A stretch of 64,000 nt of DNA from Vibrio sp. 16 (GCF_963681195.1 NZ_OY808998.1:1178001-1242000); one strand, 5' to 3'; shown: positions 1-8,557, numbered from the stretch's first letter. The notes: generated from the letters alone by a model not told the origin. A program made the numbers and translations.

Positions 1-330
1 TAAATACCGTTTGGCATTGGTTATTTCATAGGCAGAGCAGTTCAGCGCGAGCTTTACTTTATGCCCCAATCCTTTTTCAAGTTTCTGTTTAGCGGCGCAG
101 GCCAATTCAACAATTCGCTCACCAAGCTCAATGATCAGTCCTGATTGCTCCGCAGCTTCGATAAACTCCAGGGGAGAAATCGCACCAAGCGCTTGGCTAT
201 TCCAACGAGCAAGCACTTCGAAGTAGTTCCATTGTTCAGAGTGGCGACTGACAATTGGCTGAGTCACCACGTAGATCTCGTTTTCTCTGGTCGTGGGGTC
301 TAACTCGTTTCTTAACGCATCAATGATCAT
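1..330 (-). pseudogene. EAL-domain fragment, 3' part of a broken GGDEF-EAL gene
   Basis: The minus strand from about 330 down to the window edge encodes the start of an EAL domain. It has a QPIV motif, then EVLARW in the position of the EAL signature, then NCSAYE. The residues just upstream in this frame (SSQYYRRAM) are the usual GGDEF-EAL linker. This frame is not the frame of the GGDEF gene at 354-1355, which stops at 354, and it meets its own stop near 400. The two pieces therefore look like one bifunctional c-di-GMP gene split by an indel. An ATG at 328-330 could start a separate EAL protein, so independent expression is not excluded. The fragment is cut by the left edge. Confidence 0.6.
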
Positions 331-353
331 TGCTCTTCGATAGTATTGTGAGC

Positions 354-1355
354 TCAAGTGGGTGTCATAGCATTGAATGGATAGGTGTCGAGACTGGCAT
401 TTAACATGATTTGATCTGCATTTAAGCTATGAGCACTGTAGCGAGCTAAGCCGATGCTGACTTTCACTCGAATGGTGTGGGCTGGGTCTTGATACCCTTG
501 TTCAAGTCTATCGATGATACGATTACACACTTCAAACGGGTCGCCAGATAGTGAAATAAAGGCGAACTCATCCCCCGCTATACGAAAGGCCAGCTGTTTG
601 TCGTGGACTGTTTCTTCAATCGTCTTGGCGACGAACTTGATGATCTGGTCGCCAATGTAATTGCCATACAGGTCATTGATTGACTTGAAGTTATCGATAT
701 CGATATAGGCGAGTGTAAACGGAGTTGTCCCGATTTCGGTCAACCGTTCGAGCTTATCCGCCAAAAAGCTTCGATTGAGTAGGCCAGTCAAATTGTCGTG
801 GGAAACCTCGAAACTCAGTTGATTGACCAAGCTGTCTGAGCGAGCTGAAAGCCATTTAGCACGTAGGCTGTGAACCACAACATGGGCGAACAGCTTATGG
901 TGATAAATCATCTCTTCGACATCATGTAACTCTCGGGTGAAACTGGAGAGAAGCACGCCCAACACTTCGCCCGTTTCTGAACGAAGTGGTACACCTAAAT
1001 AGGACTTGATGCCATTTTCTTTGAGGTACACATCGTGAGGGAAGCGTTTTACAACTTCGTTTTCATACAGGACGTGGTCAAGTTCTGTGTTGGTGACCGT
1101 TGCACAGGGTGTTGCCGTTAACGCATAGTCGAAAGGGGGTTGCAACTGATTCTCGCACGCGAAAGACAAGGTGGTAGCTTTGGTTTTGAAGCGATCAACC
1201 TCTATCAAGCATGTGCAAAAACTTGAATAATTCTGATGCAACACGAGGGTTACGTTGTTGAGCAGTTCCGCGCCATCTAAACTCAGTGTTTTATTGATTA
1301 CATCCAAATCAATAGACGGAGCGATCATTGTATTCCTAGCCATAGTAGAACCCAT
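354..1355 (-). CDS. GAF-like plus GGDEF domain protein, C-terminally truncated by a frameshift
   Basis: 333 residues. The N-terminal ~165 residues look like a GAF-type sensor (the GIKSYLGVPLRSETGEVLGVLLSS stretch is typical, around residues 115-140). The GGDEF domain starts near residue 180 with HDNLTGLLNR and has the active-site loop RIAGDEF, an AGDEF variant of GGDEF. The last ~10 residues after SLD do not fit the family. Moving to the frame of the adjacent EAL fragment restores a CYD..LSSQYYRRA linker, with about eight to ten residues missing. The diguanylate cyclase half is nearly complete but lacks its final helix. It lies downstream of the LysR gene on the same strand, 101 bp away. Confidence 0.75.
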   Translation of the reverse strand: MGSTMARNTMIAPSIDLDVINKTLSLDGAELLNNVTLVLHQNYSSFCTCLIEVDRFKTKATTLSFACENQLQPPFDYALTATPCATVTNTELDHVLYENEVVKRFPHDVYLKENGIKSYLGVPLRSETGEVLGVLLSSFTRELHDVEEMIYHHKLFAHVVVHSLRAKWLSARSDSLVNQLSFEVSHDNLTGLLNRSFLADKLERLTEIGTTPFTLAYIDIDNFKSINDLYGNYIGDQIIKFVAKTIEETVHDKQLAFRIAGDEFAFISLSGDPFEVCNRIIDRLEQGYQDPAHTIRVKVSIGLARYSAHSLNADQIMLNASLDTYPFNAMTPT

Positions 1356-1456
1356 ATTGAGTGACTTGAGTCACATGTTGTTAGTATTGGTTCACATTAA
1401 ATATGGTATAGGTCGCATATTATCGCAAGTGAGATTGTCGATTTATCCCTTCGACT

Positions 1457-2344
1457 TTAGTCCGATCGCTCTTTGGCTAGGCGCTCTTTTAAATAGTCCA
1501 AAAACAGTTTGGTGCGCGTGTGTTGGTAGTCCAATTTAGGGTAATAGGCGTACACGGTCGCTTCATCTGCCGTGATGTTTGGTAAGATGCGTCGAAGCGT
1601 GCCGTTATTGAGATCGTCTTTGATCATCACATCGTTTGTGACCAAGATTCCCATGCTGTTTTTCGCGGCATAGAACATTGCCTCTGGGTTGGTTGTTGCA
1701 AAATTGCCAGACAGCATGATGCGTTTTCCCTGCGTTAGTGTGATCTCTCTTTGCGGTCTCTCCCCCCATATCAGGGCATTGTGCGAGGTCAATTCTTCGA
1801 TTGTTTTCGGTTCTCCGTGAGTCTCTATATAGCTTGGTGAGGCATAGAAGCCCGCTTTATGCTCGAAGAGTGGTGTCGCTTTGAAGCTAAGTGAGTTGAG
1901 TTGCTCCAACTCGCGACTGATAAAAAGATCCAAACTCAGCTCTGGCAGTTGCCCTGGTGTCGTTGTGATTAGCTGAATGCGAATATCGGGATACATGCGA
2001 AGAAAATCATTCAAGTATTGGACGAGAAATTTCGATCCTACCGCTAGCGTGGCACCAATTTTTAGTAACCCCGCAGGACTTTGGCTCACCGAGCGAGTCT
2101 CATCGACAATGGATTGCCACTCCTCCAGTTGCATTTTGGCTCGTTCGTAAAAAAGAGCCCCGGCCTCGGTCTGTGTTACTGTCCGGGTGGTGCGCTTTAA
2201 GAGTTGTACGCCAATTCGCTCTTCTAACCAGTGGACTCGTTTGGAAATAGCAGAGCTGGTGGTGTTCATTTTCCGCGCTGCGCCATTGAAGCTCCCTTCA
2301 TCAACCACACGAATATAACTGTGAACGCTTTGAATCCAATCCAT
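1457..2344 (-). CDS. LysR-family transcriptional regulator
   Basis: 295 residues, normal length for the family. Residues 1-60 form the winged helix-turn-helix (GSFNGAARKMNTTSSAISKRVHWLEERIG), and residues ~88-290 the periplasmic-binding-like effector domain. It is transcribed away from the MFS transporter at 2458. A dyad in the 113-bp gap is the likely operator, so by LysR custom it probably controls that transporter and itself. The effector is unknown. Confidence 0.9.
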   Translation of the reverse strand: MDWIQSVHSYIRVVDEGSFNGAARKMNTTSSAISKRVHWLEERIGVQLLKRTTRTVTQTEAGALFYERAKMQLEEWQSIVDETRSVSQSPAGLLKIGATLAVGSKFLVQYLNDFLRMYPDIRIQLITTTPGQLPELSLDLFISRELEQLNSLSFKATPLFEHKAGFYASPSYIETHGEPKTIEELTSHNALIWGERPQREITLTQGKRIMLSGNFATTNPEAMFYAAKNSMGILVTNDVMIKDDLNNGTLRRILPNITADEATVYAYYPKLDYQHTRTKLFLDYLKERLAKERSD

Positions 2345-2367
2345 ACCATTGCCTTATTGATTCTTGT

Positions 2368-2388
2368 TTGGAACTAATCAGTTTCCAA
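2368..2388. promoter_or_regulatory. Candidate LysR operator in the divergent promoter region
   Basis: TTGGAA-N9-TTCCAA is a perfect 6-bp dyad of the T-N11-A class bound by LysR proteins. It lies 24 bp from the regulator start and 70 bp from the transporter start. No binding data; the assignment rests on position and symmetry. Confidence 0.45.
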
Positions 2389-2457
2389 CGAAGTGTATTA
2401 TCTTTATCCAGTACCTAATTTACACTGAAATGAAATCGGTGCAACTAAGGGGGGAGA

Positions 2458-3636
2458 ATGAGGAAAACACCTATTTTGTTGGCAATGATGATCATTGCGA
2501 CGGGTCAAGTTGGTGTCAGTATTTATCTGCCGTCTTTACCCCTAATTAGCCAAGACTTGGCTGCCAGCCATGCCGATGTTCAATTGTTAGTGACCCTTTT
2601 CTTGGTCGGATTTGGCGCTTCCCAGCTGTTTTATGGACCTTTGTCTGATTCCATCGGGCGACGCCCCGTGTTTTTGTTGGGCCAGGGCGTGTATTTACTG
2701 GGGACGGTGATTTGCGTTGCATTTTCGAGTGACCTTTCAACCTTGATTCTCGGGCGTTTACTACAAGGTTTAGGTGCGGGAAGCGCATCTGTTCTTGGGC
2801 GGAGTGTGCTTAGAGATAGTTACGACGGCCCACAATTGACCAAGGCGCTCTCTTACATCTCGGTGACGGCTTCAATCATGCCTATTGTTGCGCCAGTGTT
2901 TGGCGGTTGGATGGCTTTTTATCTTGGGTGGCAGTCGGTGTTTTTGTTTGTGCTCATCTACTTGGCGGCGATTTTTACCTTGGGTTATTTCGTCCTGCCA
3001 GAGACAAACAACAGCGGCAAGCATCGATTCAACGTTGTCGAGGTGGTAAAAAACTATGGGCGTTTGCTTGGCAACCGACAAGTTATCTCGAGTGCCAGCT
3101 ATAACTGGATTAGTTACTTAACCAGCCTAGTGTCGCTCTCGGTGATGCCGTTTTTGCTGCAACATCAAATCGGATTAACGGCGGCAGAGTATGGCTCTGT
3201 AATGATCATCCCTTCAGCGGGGCTGATGTTGGGTAGCTTAACTCTCAATGTCCTCAACCGTTATCTATCTACTGCTCAGCTTTTAGTCTTATCCATTTCG
3301 ATTATGGGGTCGGCTGGTGTTTGGTTGTTGGTCACTCAAACCACGCTGTTTAATCTGATTTGGGCGTTTACTTGGCTGACGATTGCTCAGGGAATGTCAT
3401 TTCCTTTGTCGATCAGCATGCTGTTGGAGCCGCATAAAAAACAAGCCGGAGCGGTGTCCGCTTTATCGGGTTCTATTCAAATGTGTCTAGCAGGATTATT
3501 TGGTGGCTACCTTGTTGAGCATTGGGTTCAAGGCCAAACTTCGTTGGGGTGGGGATACATTATCGCCGCAACCATTATGGCGAGCGTGACCTACATGACG
3601 TTTCGTCGACCTATTATTAAGCAAGAGTTTGCTTGA
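2458..3636 (+). CDS. MFS drug-efflux transporter, Bcr/CflA (EmrD-like) type
   Basis: 392 residues with about 12 hydrophobic segments. The N-terminus (MMIIATGQVGVSIYLPSLP) and the cytoplasmic loop motif GPLSDSIGRRP are typical of the Bcr/CflA subfamily of proton-driven drug exporters in the inner membrane. The RGRVLQG-type loop is present as LGRLLQGLGAG. The start is supported by a strong purine-rich ribosome site (AAGGGGGGAG) just upstream. It is divergent from the LysR gene, its likely regulator. The substrate cannot be read from sequence. Confidence 0.9.
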   Translation: MRKTPILLAMMIIATGQVGVSIYLPSLPLISQDLAASHADVQLLVTLFLVGFGASQLFYGPLSDSIGRRPVFLLGQGVYLLGTVICVAFSSDLSTLILGRLLQGLGAGSASVLGRSVLRDSYDGPQLTKALSYISVTASIMPIVAPVFGGWMAFYLGWQSVFLFVLIYLAAIFTLGYFVLPETNNSGKHRFNVVEVVKNYGRLLGNRQVISSASYNWISYLTSLVSLSVMPFLLQHQIGLTAAEYGSVMIIPSAGLMLGSLTLNVLNRYLSTAQLLVLSISIMGSAGVWLLVTQTTLFNLIWAFTWLTIAQGMSFPLSISMLLEPHKKQAGAVSALSGSIQMCLAGLFGGYLVEHWVQGQTSLGWGYIIAATIMASVTYMTFRRPIIKQEFA

Positions 3637-3660
3637 ATGGGCACAAACGACTGTTACAAT
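3633..3660 (+). promoter_or_regulatory. Sigma70-like promoter for the 3700 gene
   Basis: TTGAAT and TACAAT are separated by 16 bp, starting at the stop of the MFS gene. The -10 ends 39 bp before the ATG at 3700, a normal 5' leader length. Confidence 0.5.
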
Positions 3661-3699
3661 GCGCGCAGCAAAATTAAATGCACCAAATAGGTAGAAAGC

Positions 3700-4053
3700 A
3701 TGGAACACAAAGAGTTTGAACAGTTGGTGAAAGCCCTGTGCGAAAAAGAGAATTTGCCCCAAGCGCTGGAAGTACTAAAAGCGTCAGACGACCCTGAAGT
3801 GGCAGAAGCGGCACAATCTTTGGTTGGTCAGTTTGCCTTGGCGGAAGTGGAAGGCGAGAAGCGAATTTACCATGTTACGATCCAAGAAAATGAGCAAGGT
3901 GAAGAGCAAGAGTTTATCGAGCATGTGATGAACGAAGGCGATAATGTCATAGTGTTCGTTGCTTGGTTCTTTGATGCCATGTTTGAAGTGAAACGCAAAG
4001 AGACTTACCAAGCGGCAGGCAAAACGTATCACCAACCAAAACGCGCAAAATAA
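3700..4053 (+). CDS. Conserved hypothetical acidic protein, 117 residues
   Basis: No recognised domain. The first ~50 residues are helical and acidic, and the middle (KRIYHVTIQENEQGEEQEF) looks like a beta hairpin. It ends in a basic tail (HQPKRAK). No signal peptide or membrane segment, so probably cytoplasmic. The ATG has AGGTAGAAAGC upstream. It has its own promoter and is followed by a separate small gene. Confidence 0.7.
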   Translation: MEHKEFEQLVKALCEKENLPQALEVLKASDDPEVAEAAQSLVGQFALAEVEGEKRIYHVTIQENEQGEEQEFIEHVMNEGDNVIVFVAWFFDAMFEVKRKETYQAAGKTYHQPKRAK

Positions 4054-4082
4054 TGTGATTTAGATCTTGTTTTTGTTTCAAT

Positions 4083-4098
4083 TGTGATTAAAATCACG
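4083..4098 (+). promoter_or_regulatory. CRP-like site
   Basis: TGTGATTAAAATCACG matches TGTGA-N6-TCACA at nine of ten conserved positions. Its inner GTGATT-AA-AATCAC is a perfect palindrome. It sits 24 bp upstream of the small gene at 4123, which is close for an activator site. It could act as a repressor site, or the message could be nearly leaderless upstream of its ribosome site. Confidence 0.45.
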
Positions 4099-4122
4099 CT
4101 CCTTACTGTCGAGGAGATACAC

Positions 4123-4257
4123 ATGAATCACGAATTAGGCAATGCATATCTAGGTCAAATGATCGCAAAGCAAGCAATGCACGAAGCATTGTACGGAAAG
4201 CCTAAGGCGAAGAAAGCTTCTTTCATCAAACGCATGATGAAGAAAATGAGCAAGTAA
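4123..4257 (+). CDS. Small basic protein, 44 residues
   Basis: A short open frame starting at ATG 4123, preceded by a good GAGGAG ribosome site at 4111-4116, closed by TAA, and followed within 30 bp by an intrinsic terminator. The product starts MNHELGNAYLGQMIAKQ, with an amphipathic N-terminal half. It ends in a very lysine-rich tail (KPKAKKASFIKRMMKKMSK). No family is recognised. The clean ribosome site, CRP-like site and terminator make it a plausible real small-protein gene. Confidence 0.65.
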   Translation: MNHELGNAYLGQMIAKQAMHEALYGKPKAKKASFIKRMMKKMSK

Positions 4258-4278
4258 ACGCTTAGAGTGAAATGGAAT

Positions 4279-4320
4279 TTAAAAAGCCGGAAATCATCGC
4301 TGATTTCCGGCTTTTGCTTT
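4279..4320. terminator. Bidirectional intrinsic terminator
   Basis: An 11-bp perfect stem GCCGGAAATCA / TGATTTCCGGC with a TCGC loop is flanked by A-rich sequence on the left and TTTTGCTTTT on the right. It lies between the convergent small gene at 4123 and the glutaredoxin-like gene at 4339. Confidence 0.85.
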
Positions 4321-4338
4321 TCTGGGTAACGTTGAGAG

Positions 4339-4962
4339 TTATCCGACTGAGCTTTGATTCTCGTCCAGAGTCACCACATTATCAGGTACATTGCTCAAGC
4401 CTTTTTCATCCAACCAAGCGGCAAGGTTATCTGAACCTCCCACATAGTGACCATCCATCCAGATTTGTGGCACAGTCACAGGGGTTTTCTCACCGATAAT
4501 GGCTTTGACCTCTGGAATCATTCGGTACAAAGCGGCACTCTCTTTCACGACATCGTGATATTGGTATTCAATGCCAGCATCGTCGAGCATTTTCTTCGCT
4601 TTAACACAGTAAGGGCAGGTCGCTTTGCCATAGACAATGTTACCTTTCAGGGTGTCGCGCGTTGTCCATTCTTTGATCACAGATTGCACTAATACACCGC
4701 GGTTTAGTGCTTCACCTTGGCTGATGACTTTGCCTTCAACCATCAGGATTGGGGCATGCCAAGCACCAACTTTCAATGGTTCCCACCAATGAGAGAGCCA
4801 ATCTTTTACTTCGAGCTCTATTGGCACGTCAGCAAGTTCGTTTTCAAACGTATCTTTGAGGATGTCTTTTGTTAGAGTACATTCACCGCAAGGAATCTTG
4901 ACACTGAATGGTCCCCAACTGCCTCCCCAGCGATACAGTGTAATTTTAATTGGCTTTGTCAT
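4339..4962 (-). CDS. Two-domain thioredoxin-fold protein with C-terminal glutaredoxin
   Basis: 207 residues. The C-terminal half (about 108-190) is a glutaredoxin: GNIVYGKATCPYCVKAKKML with the CPYC redox site, then the cis-proline VPQIW and the glutathione-binding GGSDNL motif. The N-terminal ~95 residues look like a second thioredoxin-like fold with a CGEC pair (IPCGEC). So it probably carries two dithiol sites. Cytoplasmic, no signal peptide. It forms a convergent pair with the small gene across the terminator. The N-terminal partner domain is not one I can name. Confidence 0.8.
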   Translation of the reverse strand: MTKPIKITLYRWGGSWGPFSVKIPCGECTLTKDILKDTFENELADVPIELEVKDWLSHWWEPLKVGAWHAPILMVEGKVISQGEALNRGVLVQSVIKEWTTRDTLKGNIVYGKATCPYCVKAKKMLDDAGIEYQYHDVVKESAALYRMIPEVKAIIGEKTPVTVPQIWMDGHYVGGSDNLAAWLDEKGLSNVPDNVVTLDENQSSVG

Positions 4963-5001
4963 TGAGCTCTCTCCCGTAAACCTTTACCTAATAGAAAGGA
5001 A

Positions 5002-5904
5002 CTAGGCGGATTTAATTTCAGCTTGGCGCGATTTTTTTGATTCCCACTGGGTGATGAATGCCACTGACGCGATAATGATTGCAGCTCCCAGCCACAGCCT
5101 TCCTGGTGGTACCCAGCCAAACACCATCCATCCAGCAAGTACGTTCAAAGGCAGTTTTGCGTGGTCAAAAGGCTGCACAAAAGAGGCGTCAGCAACGGAA
5201 TATGCTTTAACAATAGCCCATTGCGCTAAGGCCGTCATGGCGCCAGCGGCAAGAAGCACCAACCAGATCGTTCCACCCGTCGGCATTTGCCAGTCGGGTA
5301 GTGCCAATAAGATATTAAAGGGCGTAATCAGCACCAGCAGGTATACCACCATGGTCGAAGGAGAGTCATCTGACGAAAGCTTCTTCACCATCAATGAATA
5401 ACATGCCCAGAAGAAGGCGGCGCCAACGGGCAGCAAGGATGCCCAGTTAAAGTTATCTGCCCATGGCTCTAAAATGATCATCGCGCCAACAAAACCGGTG
5501 AGGGTGGCAAACCAACGGGCAAGTCCCACTTTTTCTTTTAAGATTAGCCCAGAGCCGACCGTCGCAAACAGAGGCGATGTCATGAGCAGTGCAATGCCTT
5601 GCCAAATCGGTACCGGATAAGCTAACGCCCAAAGCCAAAGTTGAATACCGATAACAGAGAGAAACACACGAAACACATGCAGACCAAGGTGTTGTGTTTT
5701 CAGCGATTGTCTAATGCCAAGCGTTTTTAGATAAGGAAGAATGACCACTAAAGCGATGGCATATTGTATTAGTGCCACCGTTGTGGACGAGAGGCCAAAG
5801 TTGATGCTGGCGACTTGCGCAAGGCTATTGACGATGGCGAAAGCAAGACCGGCTGTCAGCATCCAGCTTGCGCCTTGAATAGGGTGGTGGGCTCTAGAAT
5901 TCAT
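5002..5904 (-). CDS. EamA/DMT-family transporter (first of two)
   Basis: 300 residues with about ten membrane segments in two five-helix halves, the standard EamA duplication. The second half begins around WASLLPVGAAFFWACYSLMVKKL. The family exports small metabolites such as amino acids. The substrate is unknown. The gene lies downstream of another EamA gene on the same strand, but with a 113-bp gap, and the two are not close copies. Confidence 0.85.
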   Translation of the reverse strand: MNSRAHHPIQGASWMLTAGLAFAIVNSLAQVASINFGLSSTTVALIQYAIALVVILPYLKTLGIRQSLKTQHLGLHVFRVFLSVIGIQLWLWALAYPVPIWQGIALLMTSPLFATVGSGLILKEKVGLARWFATLTGFVGAMIILEPWADNFNWASLLPVGAAFFWACYSLMVKKLSSDDSPSTMVVYLLVLITPFNILLALPDWQMPTGGTIWLVLLAAGAMTALAQWAIVKAYSVADASFVQPFDHAKLPLNVLAGWMVFGWVPPGRLWLGAAIIIASVAFITQWESKKSRQAEIKSA

Positions 5905-6017
5905 AATCTTGTAAAGATGAAAAAGGGTTGCTGAATCATACGTGTTTATCCCTCTTGCGTCACCACTCTATCTCGTTGTTGATGTTCAAATTTATCGAGG
6001 GTTAATCCCTTATTTTA

Positions 6018-6938
6018 CTAGGGTTTACGCCGATTCATCGTGACCACAGAGAAAACGACCAGCGTCATTCCAATCGCGTGCCAGAGCGTAAAGGTCTCGC
6101 CAAGGAGAAACACGGCGGCGATGGCCGTAATTGCTGGACCTATATTGCTCGTTAAACTCAGTTGTGTAGGGGAGAGTCGCGCCATCGCTGCGGCAATAAG
6201 ATAAGAAGGCAGAACGGTACAAAAAATACCGAGTAGCACACCAATAACAATCAGCTCTTGGCTCCATTGTGTTATGTGTGCACCACTGCTGAGCAGATGA
6301 AGTAAGATGGCGCACCCAGCACTGCCCATTCCTATGCTGGTAAATAGCGCACTACCAAGATGGGAGATGAGTGGTTTACTCCAAACCAAATAGAACGCAA
6401 ACACCAGTGCGGAGGCCATAGCCAACAGGCTGCCTTTAACAATGGATTTGCCAAGTAGCTGAAAGTCATGGATAAAAATAAAGGCGATGCCTAAGTAACC
6501 AATCAGCGCCGATAGCATGACCTGCTTGGTCGGAATTTGTTTGTAGAGCGCCCAGCTAATCAGAACCACAAATGTTGGGAACAAAAATATCAGCAGACGC
6601 TCAAGTTGAGCCGAGATAAAAGCCAGTGATGCAATATCAAGATAGCTGGCACAGTAGTAACCCAAGATGCCTATCACCACCGCTTTTAGCCCATGATCTC
6701 TGACTTTGTTTCGATTGTCTGCGCGACGACAAAGGTAAAAAAACATCGCGATATAGAGAGGCAGAGAGCTAAACGCGCGCAGCGCCATTATCGAGGTTGC
6801 ATCGCCGCCGGCTTGATAGGCAATTTTTATTAAAACGGGTTTCAGTGAAAAGAGAATACACCCTGCTAGAGCCAGCAAGATGCCGATCTGTGTTGCAGAT
6901 GCTGCGGTTGAGGGTATGGGTTGAGAGTCTTCGGTCAT
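6018..6938 (-). CDS. EamA/DMT-family transporter (second), behind a structured leader
   Basis: 306 residues from the ATG at 6938, preceded by AAGGATACGAG as ribosome site. A longer frame begins at a GTG at 7016, but it would put hairpin sequence into the protein and has no good ribosome site, so I prefer 6938. About ten membrane segments in two EamA repeats (ILLALAGCILFSLKPVLIKIAY and SLLAMASALVFAFYLVWSK start the halves). Exporter of unknown substrate. The 5' leader has a small open frame and alternative hairpins, suggesting regulation during translation or elongation. Confidence 0.85.
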   Translation of the reverse strand: MTEDSQPIPSTAASATQIGILLALAGCILFSLKPVLIKIAYQAGGDATSIMALRAFSSLPLYIAMFFYLCRRADNRNKVRDHGLKAVVIGILGYYCASYLDIASLAFISAQLERLLIFLFPTFVVLISWALYKQIPTKQVMLSALIGYLGIAFIFIHDFQLLGKSIVKGSLLAMASALVFAFYLVWSKPLISHLGSALFTSIGMGSAGCAILLHLLSSGAHITQWSQELIVIGVLLGIFCTVLPSYLIAAAMARLSPTQLSLTSNIGPAITAIAAVFLLGETFTLWHAIGMTLVVFSVVTMNRRKP

Positions 6939-6986
6939 AGTCTCGTATCCTTGAAAGTGAAGATAAGGCGACGAGAGAGTGGGCGA

Positions 6987-7034
6987 CTGGCTACGTTCTC
7001 TCGTAGCCAGGCACACAATTACCTACCAGCTACG
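6987..7034 (-). promoter_or_regulatory. Possible attenuator with mutually exclusive hairpins
   Basis: In transcript order three segments occur. Segment 1 is CGTAGCTGG (7034-7026). Segment 2 is CCTGGCTACG (7011-7002). Segment 3 is CGTAGCCAG (6995-6987). Segment 2 pairs perfectly over 9 bp with segment 3, and over about 9 bp including wobble with segment 1. Segment 1 overlaps the last codons of the small leader frame. There is no U-tract after segment 3, so any control would be translational or act by processing. Confidence 0.35.
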
Positions 7035-7079
7035 GGCATTAAGCAGAAGGAGCCAAAGGTAGGTAAACGTGCAGTGCAT
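7023..7079 (-). CDS. Putative leader peptide, 18 residues, Leu/Trp rich
   Basis: The frame reads MHCTFTYLWLLLLNARSW and ends in TAG. It is preceded by AGGA eight bases before the ATG. An in-frame ATG two codons earlier is possible. It contains four consecutive Leu codons and two Trp codons. Its stop abuts segment 1 of the alternative hairpins upstream of the EamA gene. The arrangement resembles amino-acid biosynthetic leader peptides. Short frames arise by chance, so this is tentative. Confidence 0.35.
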   Translation of the reverse strand: MHCTFTYLWLLLLNARSW

Positions 7080-7127
7080 AATCATAATCCTGTTTGATGA
7101 TTTTTTAGCCTAACGTGATAGTAAGTG

Positions 7128-8474
7128 CTATGCAACCTCTTTATCCGCCGACTGCTGTTCCAATTGAACCAGGGCTCTTTGATACATCCACCATGCGCAG
7201 CCACCTGCAAGGAAATTACCCACTAATGAGCCCCAAAATAGTCCTTCAATCCCGGCTATTTGAGCACCAACCCAAAGACATGGCAAGAAGAACGCAAACA
7301 ACCGCAGCGCTGAAATCGTCAACGCCGTGTAGGATTTTCCAAGTGCGTTTGCGACAGACACCATCAACATACAGATACCTAAGGCGCCCAAGCTAAATGG
7401 GACGATCAGCAGGTGATAATGGAGAATATCGCTCACGTTGGTTTCGCTGGTCATCAGCGTTGAAAGTGGCTCAGCGCCTAGCCAAGTAATCAAGGCAATA
7501 AGCAGCTGAAATCCTAGGACATAACGACAGGCGATGCTCACCAACTGGCGAATGTCATCTAACTTATTGGCGCCAAGCAGTCGCCCTATCATTGGAGGCA
7601 TCGACATGGTTAGAGCCAACACGGATACGATGGCGAAAAACTCATATCGAGATCCGAGCGCCCAAGCAGCGACAGCCGCCGTGCCAAAACTGGCAAGCAG
7701 TTTCGTGGCTAACATGGAAGATAAAGGAGGCAGCAGTTGGCTAATCATGGCAGGTCCCATGATGTTGGCAATTGAACGAACACTTTGGCTGACATCAAGG
7801 TCTGCCCATTGGTAACAAAGCCATTTTTTTCGGCTAACTTTGGGTGCAACGACAAGAATCCCGATACCAAATGCCAAGATCGTTGCAATAGCAGCGCCAT
7901 TGATACCCAGATCAAAGGTAAAAATGAAAATCGGGTCCAATGCGAGGTTGAGTAAACTCGTCACCATCATCATGGTGCCTGGTAGCATGGTGTTACCATT
8001 TGCACGACATATACTGTAAAAGAAGTATAAAAGGGCGCCTGTCCACGCACTAACAAGCCAAACTATCCAGTAGCTATCAATGATCGGGAGTACCGATTCA
8101 GGCGCGCTAAGTAGCGCCAAGATAGGGCCACGCAGCAGATAAATGAACAGCGAGATGAGGGCGACGCCGACACTGCCCATCACAATGATCAAGCCTCCTA
8201 GCTGCTGCGCATAACGTTCTTGTTTTGCGCCCAGTGCTCTGGAAATGACTGCCGTTGTCGCGATACCTAAACCGACTTGGATGCCAATAATGATCATCTG
8301 TATTGGCAACGTAAAACCTTGTGCGGCCAGCGGTAGAACGCCCAACTGACCAATAAAAGCACTGTCAATCAGTTGGAAGCTCATAAGCGACAAGACACCA
8401 AATAGCATTGGCCAAGTCATATTAAAAAGTTGTCGTGCCAAAGAAGGCGATGTATTGAGCGTATTTGAAGCCAT
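7128..8474 (-). CDS. MATE-family multidrug efflux transporter
   Basis: 448 residues with about 12 membrane segments. The opening LARQLFNMTWPMLFGVLSLMSFQLIDSAFIGQLG is typical of MATE Na+/H+-driven exporters, and the second half repeats the fold (SIANIMGPAMISQLLPPLSS). It acts in the inner membrane on cationic drugs or metabolites that cannot be identified here. It is separated from the Kef operon upstream by an intrinsic terminator, so it probably has its own promoter. Confidence 0.9.
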   Translation of the reverse strand: MASNTLNTSPSLARQLFNMTWPMLFGVLSLMSFQLIDSAFIGQLGVLPLAAQGFTLPIQMIIIGIQVGLGIATTAVISRALGAKQERYAQQLGGLIIVMGSVGVALISLFIYLLRGPILALLSAPESVLPIIDSYWIVWLVSAWTGALLYFFYSICRANGNTMLPGTMMMVTSLLNLALDPIFIFTFDLGINGAAIATILAFGIGILVVAPKVSRKKWLCYQWADLDVSQSVRSIANIMGPAMISQLLPPLSSMLATKLLASFGTAAVAAWALGSRYEFFAIVSVLALTMSMPPMIGRLLGANKLDDIRQLVSIACRYVLGFQLLIALITWLGAEPLSTLMTSETNVSDILHYHLLIVPFSLGALGICMLMVSVANALGKSYTALTISALRLFAFFLPCLWVGAQIAGIEGLFWGSLVGNFLAGGCAWWMYQRALVQLEQQSADKEVA

Positions 8475-8505
8475 AATCTCTCTATTTTAGTGAAGGCGGT
8501 TCTTT

Positions 8506-8534
8506 AGAAAGCAAAGCCGAGGCATGACCTCGGC
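8506..8534 (-). terminator. Intrinsic terminator of the Kef operon
   Basis: On the minus strand GCCGAGG-TCATG-CCTCGGC is followed by TTTGCTTTCT, 24 bp after the stop of the antiporter gene. Confidence 0.75.
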
Positions 8535-8557
8535 ACTTGGAAAACTGTTCTTGCGGG

